NCBI GenBank assembly: GCA_946626395.1
Contig: CAMOUF010000117.1
Span: 1 to 23,157 of the forward strand
Origin: an uncultured Clostridia bacterium
GTDB taxonomy: Bacteria; Bacillota; Clostridia; Christensenellales; Aristaeellaceae
Reading direction: 5' to 3'
DNA length: 23,157 bases
The notes beneath the pieces are model-generated. The model searched no databases. It was not told the DNA's origin and worked only from the letters and a program-made list of their open reading frames with translations. Within the stretch, counting starts at the first letter, position 1. Each line of letters starts with the position of its first letter. Shown here in pieces: positions 15,181 through 22,600 of this stretch. Both the position numbers and the translations under genes were made by a program.

Positions 15181-15423
15181 TCACGCTTCCTCCGGCTGAA
15201 GCCGGCCGGCGATGGTTTCCGGCTGCACGGCGGACAGCACCACATGATCCGTGTCCATCATCAGCACCGCCCGGGTGCGGCGGCCTGCGGTGGCGTCGAT
15301 CAGGCGGCCCCGGTCCCGGGCCTCCTGGATCATGCGCTTCACCGGCGCGGAATCCGGCGCGATCACCGCCACGATCCGCCCGGCGGACACCATATTGCCA
15401 AACCCCACGTTCAACAGCTTCAT
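15181..15423 (-). CDS. remA: Extracellular matrix / biofilm regulator RemA (DUF370)
   Basis: Small DNA-binding regulator of 80 residues. It shows the family start MKLLNVGFGNMVSAGRIVA, then APVKRMIQEARDRGRLIDAT, and RRTRAVLMMDTDHVVLS. In B. subtilis RemA oligomerises and activates matrix and osmoprotection genes; here only the family can be asserted. The ATG at 15423 is chosen because GGAG lies 7 nt before it and the family alignment begins there; an ATG at 15438 lies inside yicC. Location between yicC and gmk matches B. subtilis. Confidence 0.95.
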   Translation of the reverse strand: MKLLNVGFGNMVSAGRIVAVIAPDSAPVKRMIQEARDRGRLIDATAGRRTRAVLMMDTDHVVLSAVQPETIAGRLQPEEA

Positions 15424-15427
15424 TGCT

Positions 15428-16312
15428 TTACTCCACATTCTGCACCTGCTCGCGCAGCTTTTCGATTTCGCTCTTCATGGCCACCACCAGCTTGGTGATC
15501 TCCGCGTCGGAGGCCTTGGAGCCGATGGTGTTGGCTTCCCGGTTCAATTCCTGGGTGAGAAAATCCAGGCGGCGGCCCGTTTCGCCCTCCTGGGCAATGG
15601 CCTGACGCATCTGGGCGATATGGGAAATCAGCCGGGACAATTCCTCGTCGATGGCGCATCGGTCCGCCATCAAGGCCACTTCCTGGGCCAGGCGCTGAGG
15701 GTCGATTTCCTTGACCCCCAGTTCCCGGACCCGGGCCTGCATTTTTTCCTGATAAGTCAAAGGCACCTCGGGCGCCAGCAGGGCGATTTCGTCCCGCAGC
15801 CGGGCCACCTCGTTTAAATGCAGGGTCAGATCCTCCTTAAGCGCTTTCCCTTCCCGCTCCCGCATGGCGGCAACGTCGGAAAGGGCCTCCGCCAGCGTTT
15901 CCAGGAGCAGGGAAAGCACCGCTTCCTGATCCTCTTCCTTCACCGTCACCTGCACCACGTCGGGCTGGGCCACGATCCAGGCCACGTCCTGGTCGGTGAA
16001 GGAGGAGCGTTCCTTCCGGGTGAGCAGCCGGGCGGACAGCAGGGCCTCTTTATATTGCAGGGCCAGCCCTTCATCCAGCCTGACTTCCCGGGCGTCCTGC
16101 CGCGTGTTCACATAGGTGACGTTCACGTCCGCGTGGCCCCGCCGCAGGCACGCGCCGATCTGCTTTCTCACCGCGTCCTCCGCGAAGGTCAGGGCCCGGG
16201 GCATCCGGCAGGCCAGATCCAAAAACCGGTGGTTCACCGTTTTCACTTCCACCGTCATTTCCCGTCCGTCCCGGCTCACCTGCCGCCGTCCATACCCCGT
16301 CATGCTGCGCAT
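15428..16312 (-). CDS. yicC: YicC/YloC family endoribonuclease
   Basis: First gene of the cluster, 294 residues. The conserved N-terminus MRSMTGYGRR and VEVKTVNHRFLDLACRMPR, and the C-terminal LDFLTQELNREANTIGSK with a coiled-coil-like end (about 270-294), are diagnostic. YicC homologues have been reported to have endoribonuclease activity and to affect small-RNA turnover in E. coli. The ATG at 16312 follows GGAAG at 7 nt, and an extended -10 promoter lies about 34 bp upstream. The remA start lies 4 bp beyond its stop. Confidence 0.95.
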   Translation of the reverse strand: MRSMTGYGRRQVSRDGREMTVEVKTVNHRFLDLACRMPRALTFAEDAVRKQIGACLRRGHADVNVTYVNTRQDAREVRLDEGLALQYKEALLSARLLTRKERSSFTDQDVAWIVAQPDVVQVTVKEEDQEAVLSLLLETLAEALSDVAAMREREGKALKEDLTLHLNEVARLRDEIALLAPEVPLTYQEKMQARVRELGVKEIDPQRLAQEVALMADRCAIDEELSRLISHIAQMRQAIAQEGETGRRLDFLTQELNREANTIGSKASDAEITKLVVAMKSEIEKLREQVQNVE

Positions 16313-16345
16313 AAGGCCGCTTCCTTCCCCCTTTGGTTTCCCATT

Positions 16346-16354
16346 ATTATATCA
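16346..16354 (-). promoter_or_regulatory. Extended -10 promoter of the yicC-rpe cluster
   Basis: The minus strand reads TGATATAAT, a perfect TATAAT preceded by TG at the extended -10 position. Candidate -35 hexamers at 16-18 bp spacing are poor (for example TTTCAG), which is usual for extended -10 promoters. Transcription would begin about 27-30 nt before the yicC start codon. This is the only strong promoter I see for the 14-gene cluster. Confidence 0.7.
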
Positions 16355-16514
16355 CATTTCCATAGAAGCTGAAAAGTGTATTTTTTCTGTACATATGGAG
16401 GATATGGAAAAATTCATCCCATTCGCGCAAAAAGCATGATAAATCCCCCGGAAATATCTCCCCTGCTCCGCCGCCCCCGGACCCACGGATTTTGATTGTG
16501 GGCCAAAGCAAAGG

Positions 16515-16543
16515 TTGCTCCGGAAAAAAACATCGCGTATAAT
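16515..16543 (+). promoter_or_regulatory. Sigma-A type promoter of the Nudix gene
   Basis: TTGCTC (16515-16520) and a perfect TATAAT (16538-16543) are separated by 17 bp. Expected start near 16550, giving a leader of about 33 nt that includes GGGGAGG 7 nt before the ATG at 16583. It diverges from the yicC promoter, about 160 bp away. Confidence 0.75.
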
Positions 16544-16582
16544 AAAAGCACATGAATCTGAAACAGATGGGGAGGACAGGCC

Positions 16583-17050
16583 ATGCGGTTAACGACCCTT
16601 TGCTATGTGGAGCGGGACGGGTGCTATCTGATGCTGCACCGGACCAAAAAGAACCAGGACGAAAACGCCGGAAAATGGATCGGCATTGGCGGGCACCTGG
16701 AGGAGAACGAAAGCCCGGAGGAATGCATGCTGCGGGAGGCCCGGGAGGAGGCGGGGATGGAGTTGAAAAACCTGCGCCTCCGGGGCATTCTCACCTTCAT
16801 CCTGCCGGACTGGGGCAACGAGCTGACCTTCCTCTACACCGCCGAAACGGACGCCGCGAAGCTGCCGGAATGCCGGGAGGGGGTGCTCCAGTGGGTGCCC
16901 GTGGATGAGGTGATGAGCCTCAACCTGTGGGAGGGGGACCGGGTGTTCCTGCCCCTGCTTATTTCCCGGCAGGATTGCTTTTCCCTGAAGCTGATCTACG
17001 CCCCCGGCGGCGCGCTGATTGGATACGCCTTGGACGGGAAAAGACAATAG
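16583..17050 (+). CDS. Nudix hydrolase (MutT-like)
   Basis: Hydrolyses a nucleoside diphosphate linked to another moiety. The 155-residue protein has an intact Nudix box (G-x5-E-x7-REAREEAGM) at about residues 38-60, preceded by KWIGIGGHLEENESPEE. The N-terminal TTLCYVERDGCYLMLHR resembles Gram-positive 8-oxo-dGTP diphosphatases, so nucleotide-pool cleaning is a plausible role, but specificity cannot be read from the sequence. It has its own promoter and is divergent from the housekeeping cluster. The protein ends GKRQ, with the CAA codon and the TAG stop inside a degenerate heptamer repeat. Confidence 0.93.
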   Translation: MRLTTLCYVERDGCYLMLHRTKKNQDENAGKWIGIGGHLEENESPEECMLREAREEAGMELKNLRLRGILTFILPDWGNELTFLYTAETDAAKLPECREGVLQWVPVDEVMSLNLWEGDRVFLPLLISRQDCFSLKLIYAPGGALIGYALDGKRQ

Positions 17051-17142
17051 GCAATAGCAATAGAGTGCAGAGAACATAGACTGACACAAGAAACGAATCC
17101 AGACTTGGAACCACTGCAATCTGAACGCTCGTTCTCTATGCC
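17043..17142. repeat. Degenerate heptamer-repeat element downstream of the Nudix gene
   Basis: GACAATA and GGCAATA units plus a 6-bp GCAATA (17043-17062) overlap the Nudix stop codon. A single inverted unit, TCTATGCC at about 17135-17142, lies on the far side. The intervening AT-rich stretch has no ORF. It looks like a decayed relative of the 2413-2590 element, which uses the same CAATAGG heptamer. The right boundary is weak. Confidence 0.45.
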
Positions 17143-17182
17143 TTTTCTTAAGCGGGTGCCCTGGCTTTTCTTTTTTCCTCCC

Positions 17183-17211
17183 TTGCTAATTTTGACAAAA
17201 AGCGCTACAAT
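17183..17211 (+). promoter_or_regulatory. Promoter of the membrane acyltransferase gene
   Basis: TTGCTA (17183-17188) and TACAAT (17206-17211) are 17 bp apart. The start codon at 17242 lies about 24 nt after the expected transcription start, behind AAGGGGG. A TTGACA at 17192 falls inside the spacer and is too close to the -10 to pair with it. Confidence 0.6.
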
Positions 17212-17241
17212 GAAACGAACACAGAGGAAAGGGGGCTGCGA

Positions 17242-19314
17242 ATGGACAGGCAAAGGGAACAGGAAACCAATGCTGTTGGCAGTTTCATGACCATTGGCAC
17301 ATTATATTCATATTTATATTGTATGCTGGCGTCCAACGTGATGCTCAGCCTGCCGATTCTGGGGGGAGCCATGTATCTGGCCGGGGAGATCGTGCTGCTG
17401 CTCAGCTCCCTCCGAGAGCCCAACCGCCTGGGAATGCTGGACAAACGCACCCGCCGCATCGCCACGGCGATCATGATCGTTTTTTTTGTGCTGGCGCTGG
17501 CGCTGATGACAGTGTATCCCATCCGCCTGGAAAACGCCGATTTTTGGCGGCTGGCGGGCATTGTGCTGTGCATGGTGGTGCGGCCCGCCATCACCAGATA
17601 TGTGCTGGAAAAATCGCTGATCGAAGGAAAGAAGCACAGCCGGATCTTCTGGCGCATCTGCGGGGTGCAGTTTTTATTCCTGCCTTTTTTGCTTTTGATG
17701 CTGCTGCTCAGCCCCCTGTCCCGCTATACGGTGTGGGCGCTGCTGGGCGGCTATGTGCTCAGCGGCATCCTGGAATCCTTCCCCCTGGACCGGATGGGCC
17801 AGCGCCTGGTGCCTTTTACCGAAGAGGATAAAGCCGAAATTGAAGCCCTGCGGGGGGTTCACGCCTATAAAATGTTCCAGCGCATCATGCTGGTGGTGGC
17901 CGCCGGGGTGCAGGTGACCCAGGTGATGATCTATACTTATTTTGCCGTCACGGCGGACGCGCTGATCGTGTGCATGGCCATCGCGCTGCTGTACACCTAC
18001 GCGGCTTCCATGGCCACCGATTGGCTGATGCGGCGGCATAAGGCTAAGGAATCCGACCCCAATCTGGTGCTGATGGCGGGGCTGGTGCTGTGGCTGTACG
18101 GGCTTGTGCTGTTCGTCCGCTCTTTGGAAAAAATGGGCGTATTCGGCTATATCGCCCTGATGCTGTGCACCGCCGGGGCCACGATGTGCGTGCGGGTGCT
18201 GGTCAACATGGAATCGGATATGCGCCGGGTGGCGGCTTTTGCCACCGGGCACACGCCCGGCCGCGCCATGGACAGGCTGCAGCAGGTGCGCATCGAAATC
18301 TCCTCTCTGGCAGGCCAGATGGTGGCCCTGGCGGGGCTGACCCTGATCTGCATTTATACCGCCACCGATTTTCCCAACGACTGGGACATCGCCTTCCGCT
18401 CTTTTTCGCCCCTTCTGACCCTGCCCGCCCTGGCGCTGGTGGCGGTTGCGATCCTGTTCGCCCTGGGCTTTCCCCTCACCCGGCAGCATCTGGGCAAGCT
18501 GAAAAAATATATGGAGCTGCAAAAGGACGGGGAGGACAATCCCGCCCTGCGCGCCCAACTGGAGGCCGTGGTGGTGCGCAAAAGCCTCAAGCGCTACGGC
18601 ATCAAGGTGATCCTGGTGGTGCTGCGGCCCCTGTATTACCATAAAATCATCGGCCGGGAAAGGGTGCAGCTGGACAAGGACGTACCCTGCGTGTTCGTGT
18701 GCAACCATGGGGAAATCTACGGCCCGGTGGTGTCCACCCTGTATGTGCCCTTTTCCTTCCGGCCCTGGGTGGCCTATGAAATGACGGACAAAGAAGCCAT
18801 CGTGGAGCGCACCATGAACGGCACCTTCCAAAGCAGCCATGGCATCAAGCGGAAATTTCTGCGCTGGTTCATGCGGCATGTGGGCGCTCCTTTTTTAAGC
18901 TGGGTGATGAAGTCCGTGGACTGCATCCCGGTGTATCACGACAACCCCCGCAAGCTGATGCAGACCTTCCGGGAAACCATCGCCGCCATGCAGGCTGGAG
19001 ACAATATCCTCCTGTTCCCGGAAAACGCCGATACCTCCGCCGACCATCGCTACGTGCGGGAGGGCGTGAGCGAATTTTTTACCGGGTTTACCATGATCGG
19101 TCAGCTGTACTGCAATAAAACAGGCAACTGCCCCCTGTTCGTGCCCCTGTACGCCGATAAGCGCAGGCGCACCATCACCTTCGGCGTGCCTACCCGCTAT
19201 AACCCCGACCTGCCGCCCAATGAGGAAAAAGAACGGCTGTGCGATTATCTGCGGGGCGAAATGCTGCGCATCGCCGGGCTGACAGAACAGGGGCCTGGGA
19301 ACGCTGCTCCCTGA
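17242..19314 (+). CDS. Multi-pass membrane protein with C-terminal PlsC-like acyltransferase domain
   Basis: A 690-residue protein. Residues about 15-412 hold ten or more hydrophobic helices; the loop DWLMRRHK (260-267) and the helix pattern from about 205 onward resemble a major-facilitator-type transporter, though weakly. Residues about 475-660 resemble lysophospholipid acyltransferases (PlsC/LPLAT): FVCNHGEIYGP (485-495) in place of motif I and LLFPENADTS (590-599) in place of FPEGTRS. The usual HX4D aspartate is Gly494; Glu491 is the nearest acid. The likely role is membrane acyl transfer, perhaps coupled to lipid or glycolipid movement, but this is inference. ATG 17242 has a good ribosome-binding site; the gene is monocistronic, with its own promoter and terminator. 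Confidence 0.85.
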   Translation: MDRQREQETNAVGSFMTIGTLYSYLYCMLASNVMLSLPILGGAMYLAGEIVLLLSSLREPNRLGMLDKRTRRIATAIMIVFFVLALALMTVYPIRLENADFWRLAGIVLCMVVRPAITRYVLEKSLIEGKKHSRIFWRICGVQFLFLPFLLLMLLLSPLSRYTVWALLGGYVLSGILESFPLDRMGQRLVPFTEEDKAEIEALRGVHAYKMFQRIMLVVAAGVQVTQVMIYTYFAVTADALIVCMAIALLYTYAASMATDWLMRRHKAKESDPNLVLMAGLVLWLYGLVLFVRSLEKMGVFGYIALMLCTAGATMCVRVLVNMESDMRRVAAFATGHTPGRAMDRLQQVRIEISSLAGQMVALAGLTLICIYTATDFPNDWDIAFRSFSPLLTLPALALVAVAILFALGFPLTRQHLGKLKKYMELQKDGEDNPALRAQLEAVVVRKSLKRYGIKVILVVLRPLYYHKIIGRERVQLDKDVPCVFVCNHGEIYGPVVSTLYVPFSFRPWVAYEMTDKEAIVERTMNGTFQSSHGIKRKFLRWFMRHVGAPFLSWVMKSVDCIPVYHDNPRKLMQTFRETIAAMQAGDNILLFPENADTSADHRYVREGVSEFFTGFTMIGQLYCNKTGNCPLFVPLYADKRRRTITFGVPTRYNPDLPPNEEKERLCDYLRGEMLRIAGLTEQGPGNAAP

Positions 19315-19379
19315 AGCAGTTATGTTATAAAGTAAAGGTTGATTGTTTATAGCGTGGACCGTAAAGTGCACAGCGGCAT

Positions 19380-19404
19380 AGCAGGGTGAACGCCCTGCTT
19401 TTTT
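19380..19404 (+). terminator. Rho-independent terminator of the acyltransferase gene
   Basis: AGCAGGG (19380-19386) pairs with CCCTGCT (19393-19399) around a 6-nt loop and runs into TTTTTT (19399-19404). It lies 66 bp past the stop codon. Confidence 0.85.
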
Positions 19405-19437
19405 CGTGCCATGAAGAGCGCAGACTTGGGCAAACAG

Positions 19438-19470
19438 AAAAAGCCCGCCCGGCGATAAAGCCGGACGGGC
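19438..19470 (-). terminator. Rho-independent terminator of the M16 peptidase gene
   Basis: On the minus strand an 11-bp GC-rich stem (19460-19470 with 19443-19453, 6-nt loop, one G-U pair) is followed by five T residues (complement of A 19438-19442). The strand preference is clear because the same position is an A-C mismatch on the plus strand. It lies about 175 bp beyond the peptidase stop codon. Confidence 0.75.
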
Positions 19471-19605
19471 CAGACCGTCAACAAACCCATGGGATGCATC
19501 GAAGGGGCCGTAGCCTCTTCGATTGTAATCCGCAGGCGGCGACATGTGCGCCGCCGAGGAGCAAATGAAATTTGCTTCCTGTATCAATTTTGTCGATGCT
19601 CTGAA

Positions 19606-19631
19606 CCCGCCCGGCGATAAAGCCGGACGGG
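19606..19631 (-). repeat. Second copy of the terminator stem, without T-run
   Basis: The 10-bp stem and 6-nt loop at 19606-19631 repeat the sequence of 19444-19469 exactly, 162 bp apart. It begins 15 bp past the peptidase stop codon on the minus strand, but only two A residues precede it on the plus strand, so a T-run is missing. It may be an inactive or leaky terminator copy, or an mRNA 3'-end stabiliser. Confidence 0.65.
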
Positions 19632-19645
19632 CGGGAGTGAACGGA

Positions 19646-22600
19646 TTATTGCAGCAGGCTCACGAAGGACTGGATCATCTGGGCCAGGCCGCCGCGGGTC
19701 AGGGGCGCTTCCACAGCGTCTTCCGCCACTTCAGGAGTGAAGGGAGCGCCCAGAGCGGTGGTCAGCGTGCCAAAGAGCCCCGCGCCCTCCGCGTTGTTCA
19801 TTTGGGTATCGGCCTCCAGGCCTTCGGGCACCAGGCCGTTCTGGGCCATAAAGGCGAAGGCTTCTTCGGGGTTCAGGGGGCCGCCCACCAGCACGTACAG
19901 CGCGGCGTACAGGTCGCTGGCCGTGGCAGGGGCTTCCGTGCCGAATTCGGTGTCGCCAGCAGGGAGCATCAGGCCGTTTTCAAACACGAAGCGCACAGCC
20001 TCATAGTATTCGCTGCCTTCCGCCGCGTCGGCGAATTCCTGGGCGGAGGTGTCCACCGCGCCGAAGGGATTGAGGATCACGTCGTACAGATCGGCGTTTT
20101 CATTGATCATGGCGGCGCTGCCAGCGGTGGAGTGCACACCGTTGTCCCATGCGGCCTGATAGTAAGCGGCAGCGGCCTTCACGGTTTCGGGGGTCACGGC
20201 CTTGAGCTGTTTCATCAGGGTCAGCGTTCTGTCCAGGGGCTTGCCGGCCACCAGGTTTTCCGCTGCGGCCACGGCTCCGGCCAGTTCGCCTTCGCCCTTG
20301 GCCAGCGTGGAATAGTTATTCAGGATGTAGCCGTTGAGCACGTCCTGGGTTACGTCCAGATTGGCAATGTAGCCGGGCACGGTGGCGTACACATCAAAGG
20401 TTTCCTTGATCTTGGGATCGCGGTAGGTGATCAGGTACATGCCCGCGTCCTCCATGGTGCCGTTCCAGGGGGTGTACACGCCGCGCTTGTCCCGCAGTTC
20501 GGGGGTCAGGTAGTCGTCCGTCACCAGAGTATTCACCACCTGCAATCCCGCGTCATAAGCGTCCATGCCCATGGCCTCCTCAGAGGCGATGACGCAGTTG
20601 AACTGGATATTGGTGTCCATGATCACGGCCTCGCGCTTGGCGGGCACGGGCAGATCGTAGGTTACGGGCTCGCGCTCTTCGTCGTTCAGTTTGGCCAGGA
20701 ACTGATCGGCCAGGGGACGGTTCACCTGGATGCTGTTTGCGTCGCCCGCGAACAGGGTCACGGCGCCGCGGCGGTTTTCAAAGAAACGCTGGACGCTTTG
20801 CAGCTTCGTCATCACTTCTTCGGGGTTCTCCTGGAGCTGGGCTTCCACGTTTTCCAGGAAAGCGTAATAATCCAGCTGGTTCAGATACACATAGTAGCGC
20901 CACATTTCCTGATCCACGGCAAAGGCGCGGTACAGGCTCACCTGGTAGGGGTTGCGGTTCAGCTCGGTGCGCTTGGCGGTCTTTCGGGCCTGAACCTTTT
21001 CAAGGAGCTTCGCGGCGTCGGTAAACTGGGTGTGGAAGGCGATTTCCTCCACCAGGTCATAGCCCGCTTTCAGGTCTTCGCTGGCAGCGGTCCATTCAAA
21101 CACCAGGTAAGGATGATAATCGTTCTTCTTTCCGTTGACGGATACGCCGAACACGCTGTTGTACAGATACCGGTTCATCAGCACGGCCAGTTCTTCCGCG
21201 GTATGGGCGTCGGTGTCCAATTCACCCAGCAGATGGGTGTACAGGCGCATATAGTGTATATCTTCCTGGGGCAGGGTCTGGGCGTCCAGGTAGATTTCCG
21301 TGGTGCCGATGTCATCCACGGCGGCGGTCACGTCGATGCGGCGCACGCCGTCTTCGCCGGTTTCATCGGTGTATTCATACTGGCGGTATTCCTCGGGCAG
21401 GGTTTCCACGTCCACCGCCTGGAGCTGCGCCACCAGGGCGGAGGCGTCGTCGGGCTGGATCTGGGCGTTGGTGGCGTCGATAATGGCCTGCTTTTCCTCA
21501 TCGCTCATGGCGGCCTTGATTCCCGCCATCTTTTCCTTGAGGGCGGCGTCCTTTTCTTCCTTCAAGCCGGCCACGGGATAGGTGGTGGTCAGGGAGTAGA
21601 GGTCCTTGTCCAGCAGCCAATCGGTGATCACGCGCTGGAAGGTGCCGTCGCTGTTCCAATCGTCCATGGAATCCAGAGCGTCGGTGGCCTCGATGGCTTC
21701 AAAAGGATTGCCGGAGCAGGAATAGTAATAGGCCAGACTCTGGGTCACGTTGTTCACCGGCTCGCCGGATTCGGGGGCCAGCTTTTTGCTCAGGCTCAGG
21801 GAGGCCATCACCGTGTCCACCATTTCCTGGGAGAAGCCCGTTTCCGCAAGGCTCCGCAGGGTGCTGTCCACGGTGGCCTTGAAGAGCTCTGCGTCGTTTT
21901 CATTCACATTGGAAGCAACGAACACATAGCTGTCCTCGGGGCCTGCCAGCTCGCGGCCCGCGCCGAAGGTGCCGGTGGGCAGCGCCTTTTTCAGGTTCTG
22001 GATCAGCGGGGAGGAAGCGGCGGACATAAGATCGCCCATGATGTCGATCTGGCGGCGGGCTTCAATATTGTCCTTCATGCCGGGCAGCAGGATGTAGTAA
22101 TAGATCTGGGCCTGGTTTTCGGTGGAAGCGTCGGCGGCCACCGGGAAGGGCACCTTATTCACCACCGGGCCGGTGATGGGGGTATAATTGCTGTCCACGA
22201 AATGGAAATCCGTCTTTTCATAGCCCGCGAAGGCTTCGTCCAGCAGGCGCAGGAAGGCGGTGTAATCGTCAAACTGGCCATAGAGGATCACCAGGGCGTT
22301 GGAGGGATGATAGAATTTGTCGTGGTAATCCTTGAGGGATTCCCAAGTCATGTCCGGGATATAATCGGGGTTGCCGCCGTACTCATAGCCCATGACGGAG
22401 CCGGGATAAATATCCTTGTAGGCGTTGGAGGAGGCCACGGAAGTGATGGTGGAGGCGCCCAGCATTTCGGTGTACACGGTGCCTTCGTAGGTCAGTTCGT
22501 CTTCCATGTCCGCCATATGATAGCGCCAGGCTTCGGTGCGGTAGATGCTTTCATCCTTCATGATGCTGGGATGCAGGCAGCTGTCGGTATAGAAATCGGC

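Larger units (their letters stand above)
19405..19645. other. Hairpin-rich intergenic region, possible structured RNA or repeat element
   Basis: No convincing gene lies in 19315-19645. Beyond the acyltransferase terminator, the stretch 19496-19599 folds on paper as a closed multi-stem unit: GCATCGA (19496-19502) can pair with TCGATGC (19593-19599). Inside are an 11-bp stem 19498-19508/19513-19523 (with one G-U on the plus strand), GGCGGCG/CGCCGCC (19535-19541/19549-19555), and AGCAAAT/ATTTGCT (19560-19566/19570-19576). Two copies of a terminator-like stem flank it. The first internal stem and the closing stem share bases, so they would be alternatives. Function unknown. Confidence 0.4.

Noticed and set aside
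16347..16553. 68-codon minus-strand frame in the yicC-Nudix gap
   Set aside because: It overlaps both promoters, lacks a ribosome-binding site and resembles no known family.
17151..17177. Possible terminator of the Nudix gene (GC-rich stretch followed by a T-rich run)
   Set aside because: The stem would have only short interrupted pairing with a tiny loop; not convincing.
17192..17197. Perfect TTGACA as -35 box for the acyltransferase gene
   Set aside because: Only 8 bp from TACAAT, and no -10-like hexamer occurs at 16-18 bp downstream; TTGCTA at 17183 has the right spacing.
19326..19331. TGTTATAAA as an extended -10 promoter on the plus strand
   Set aside because: No -35 element; the transcript would end about 40-70 nt later at the terminator at 19380.
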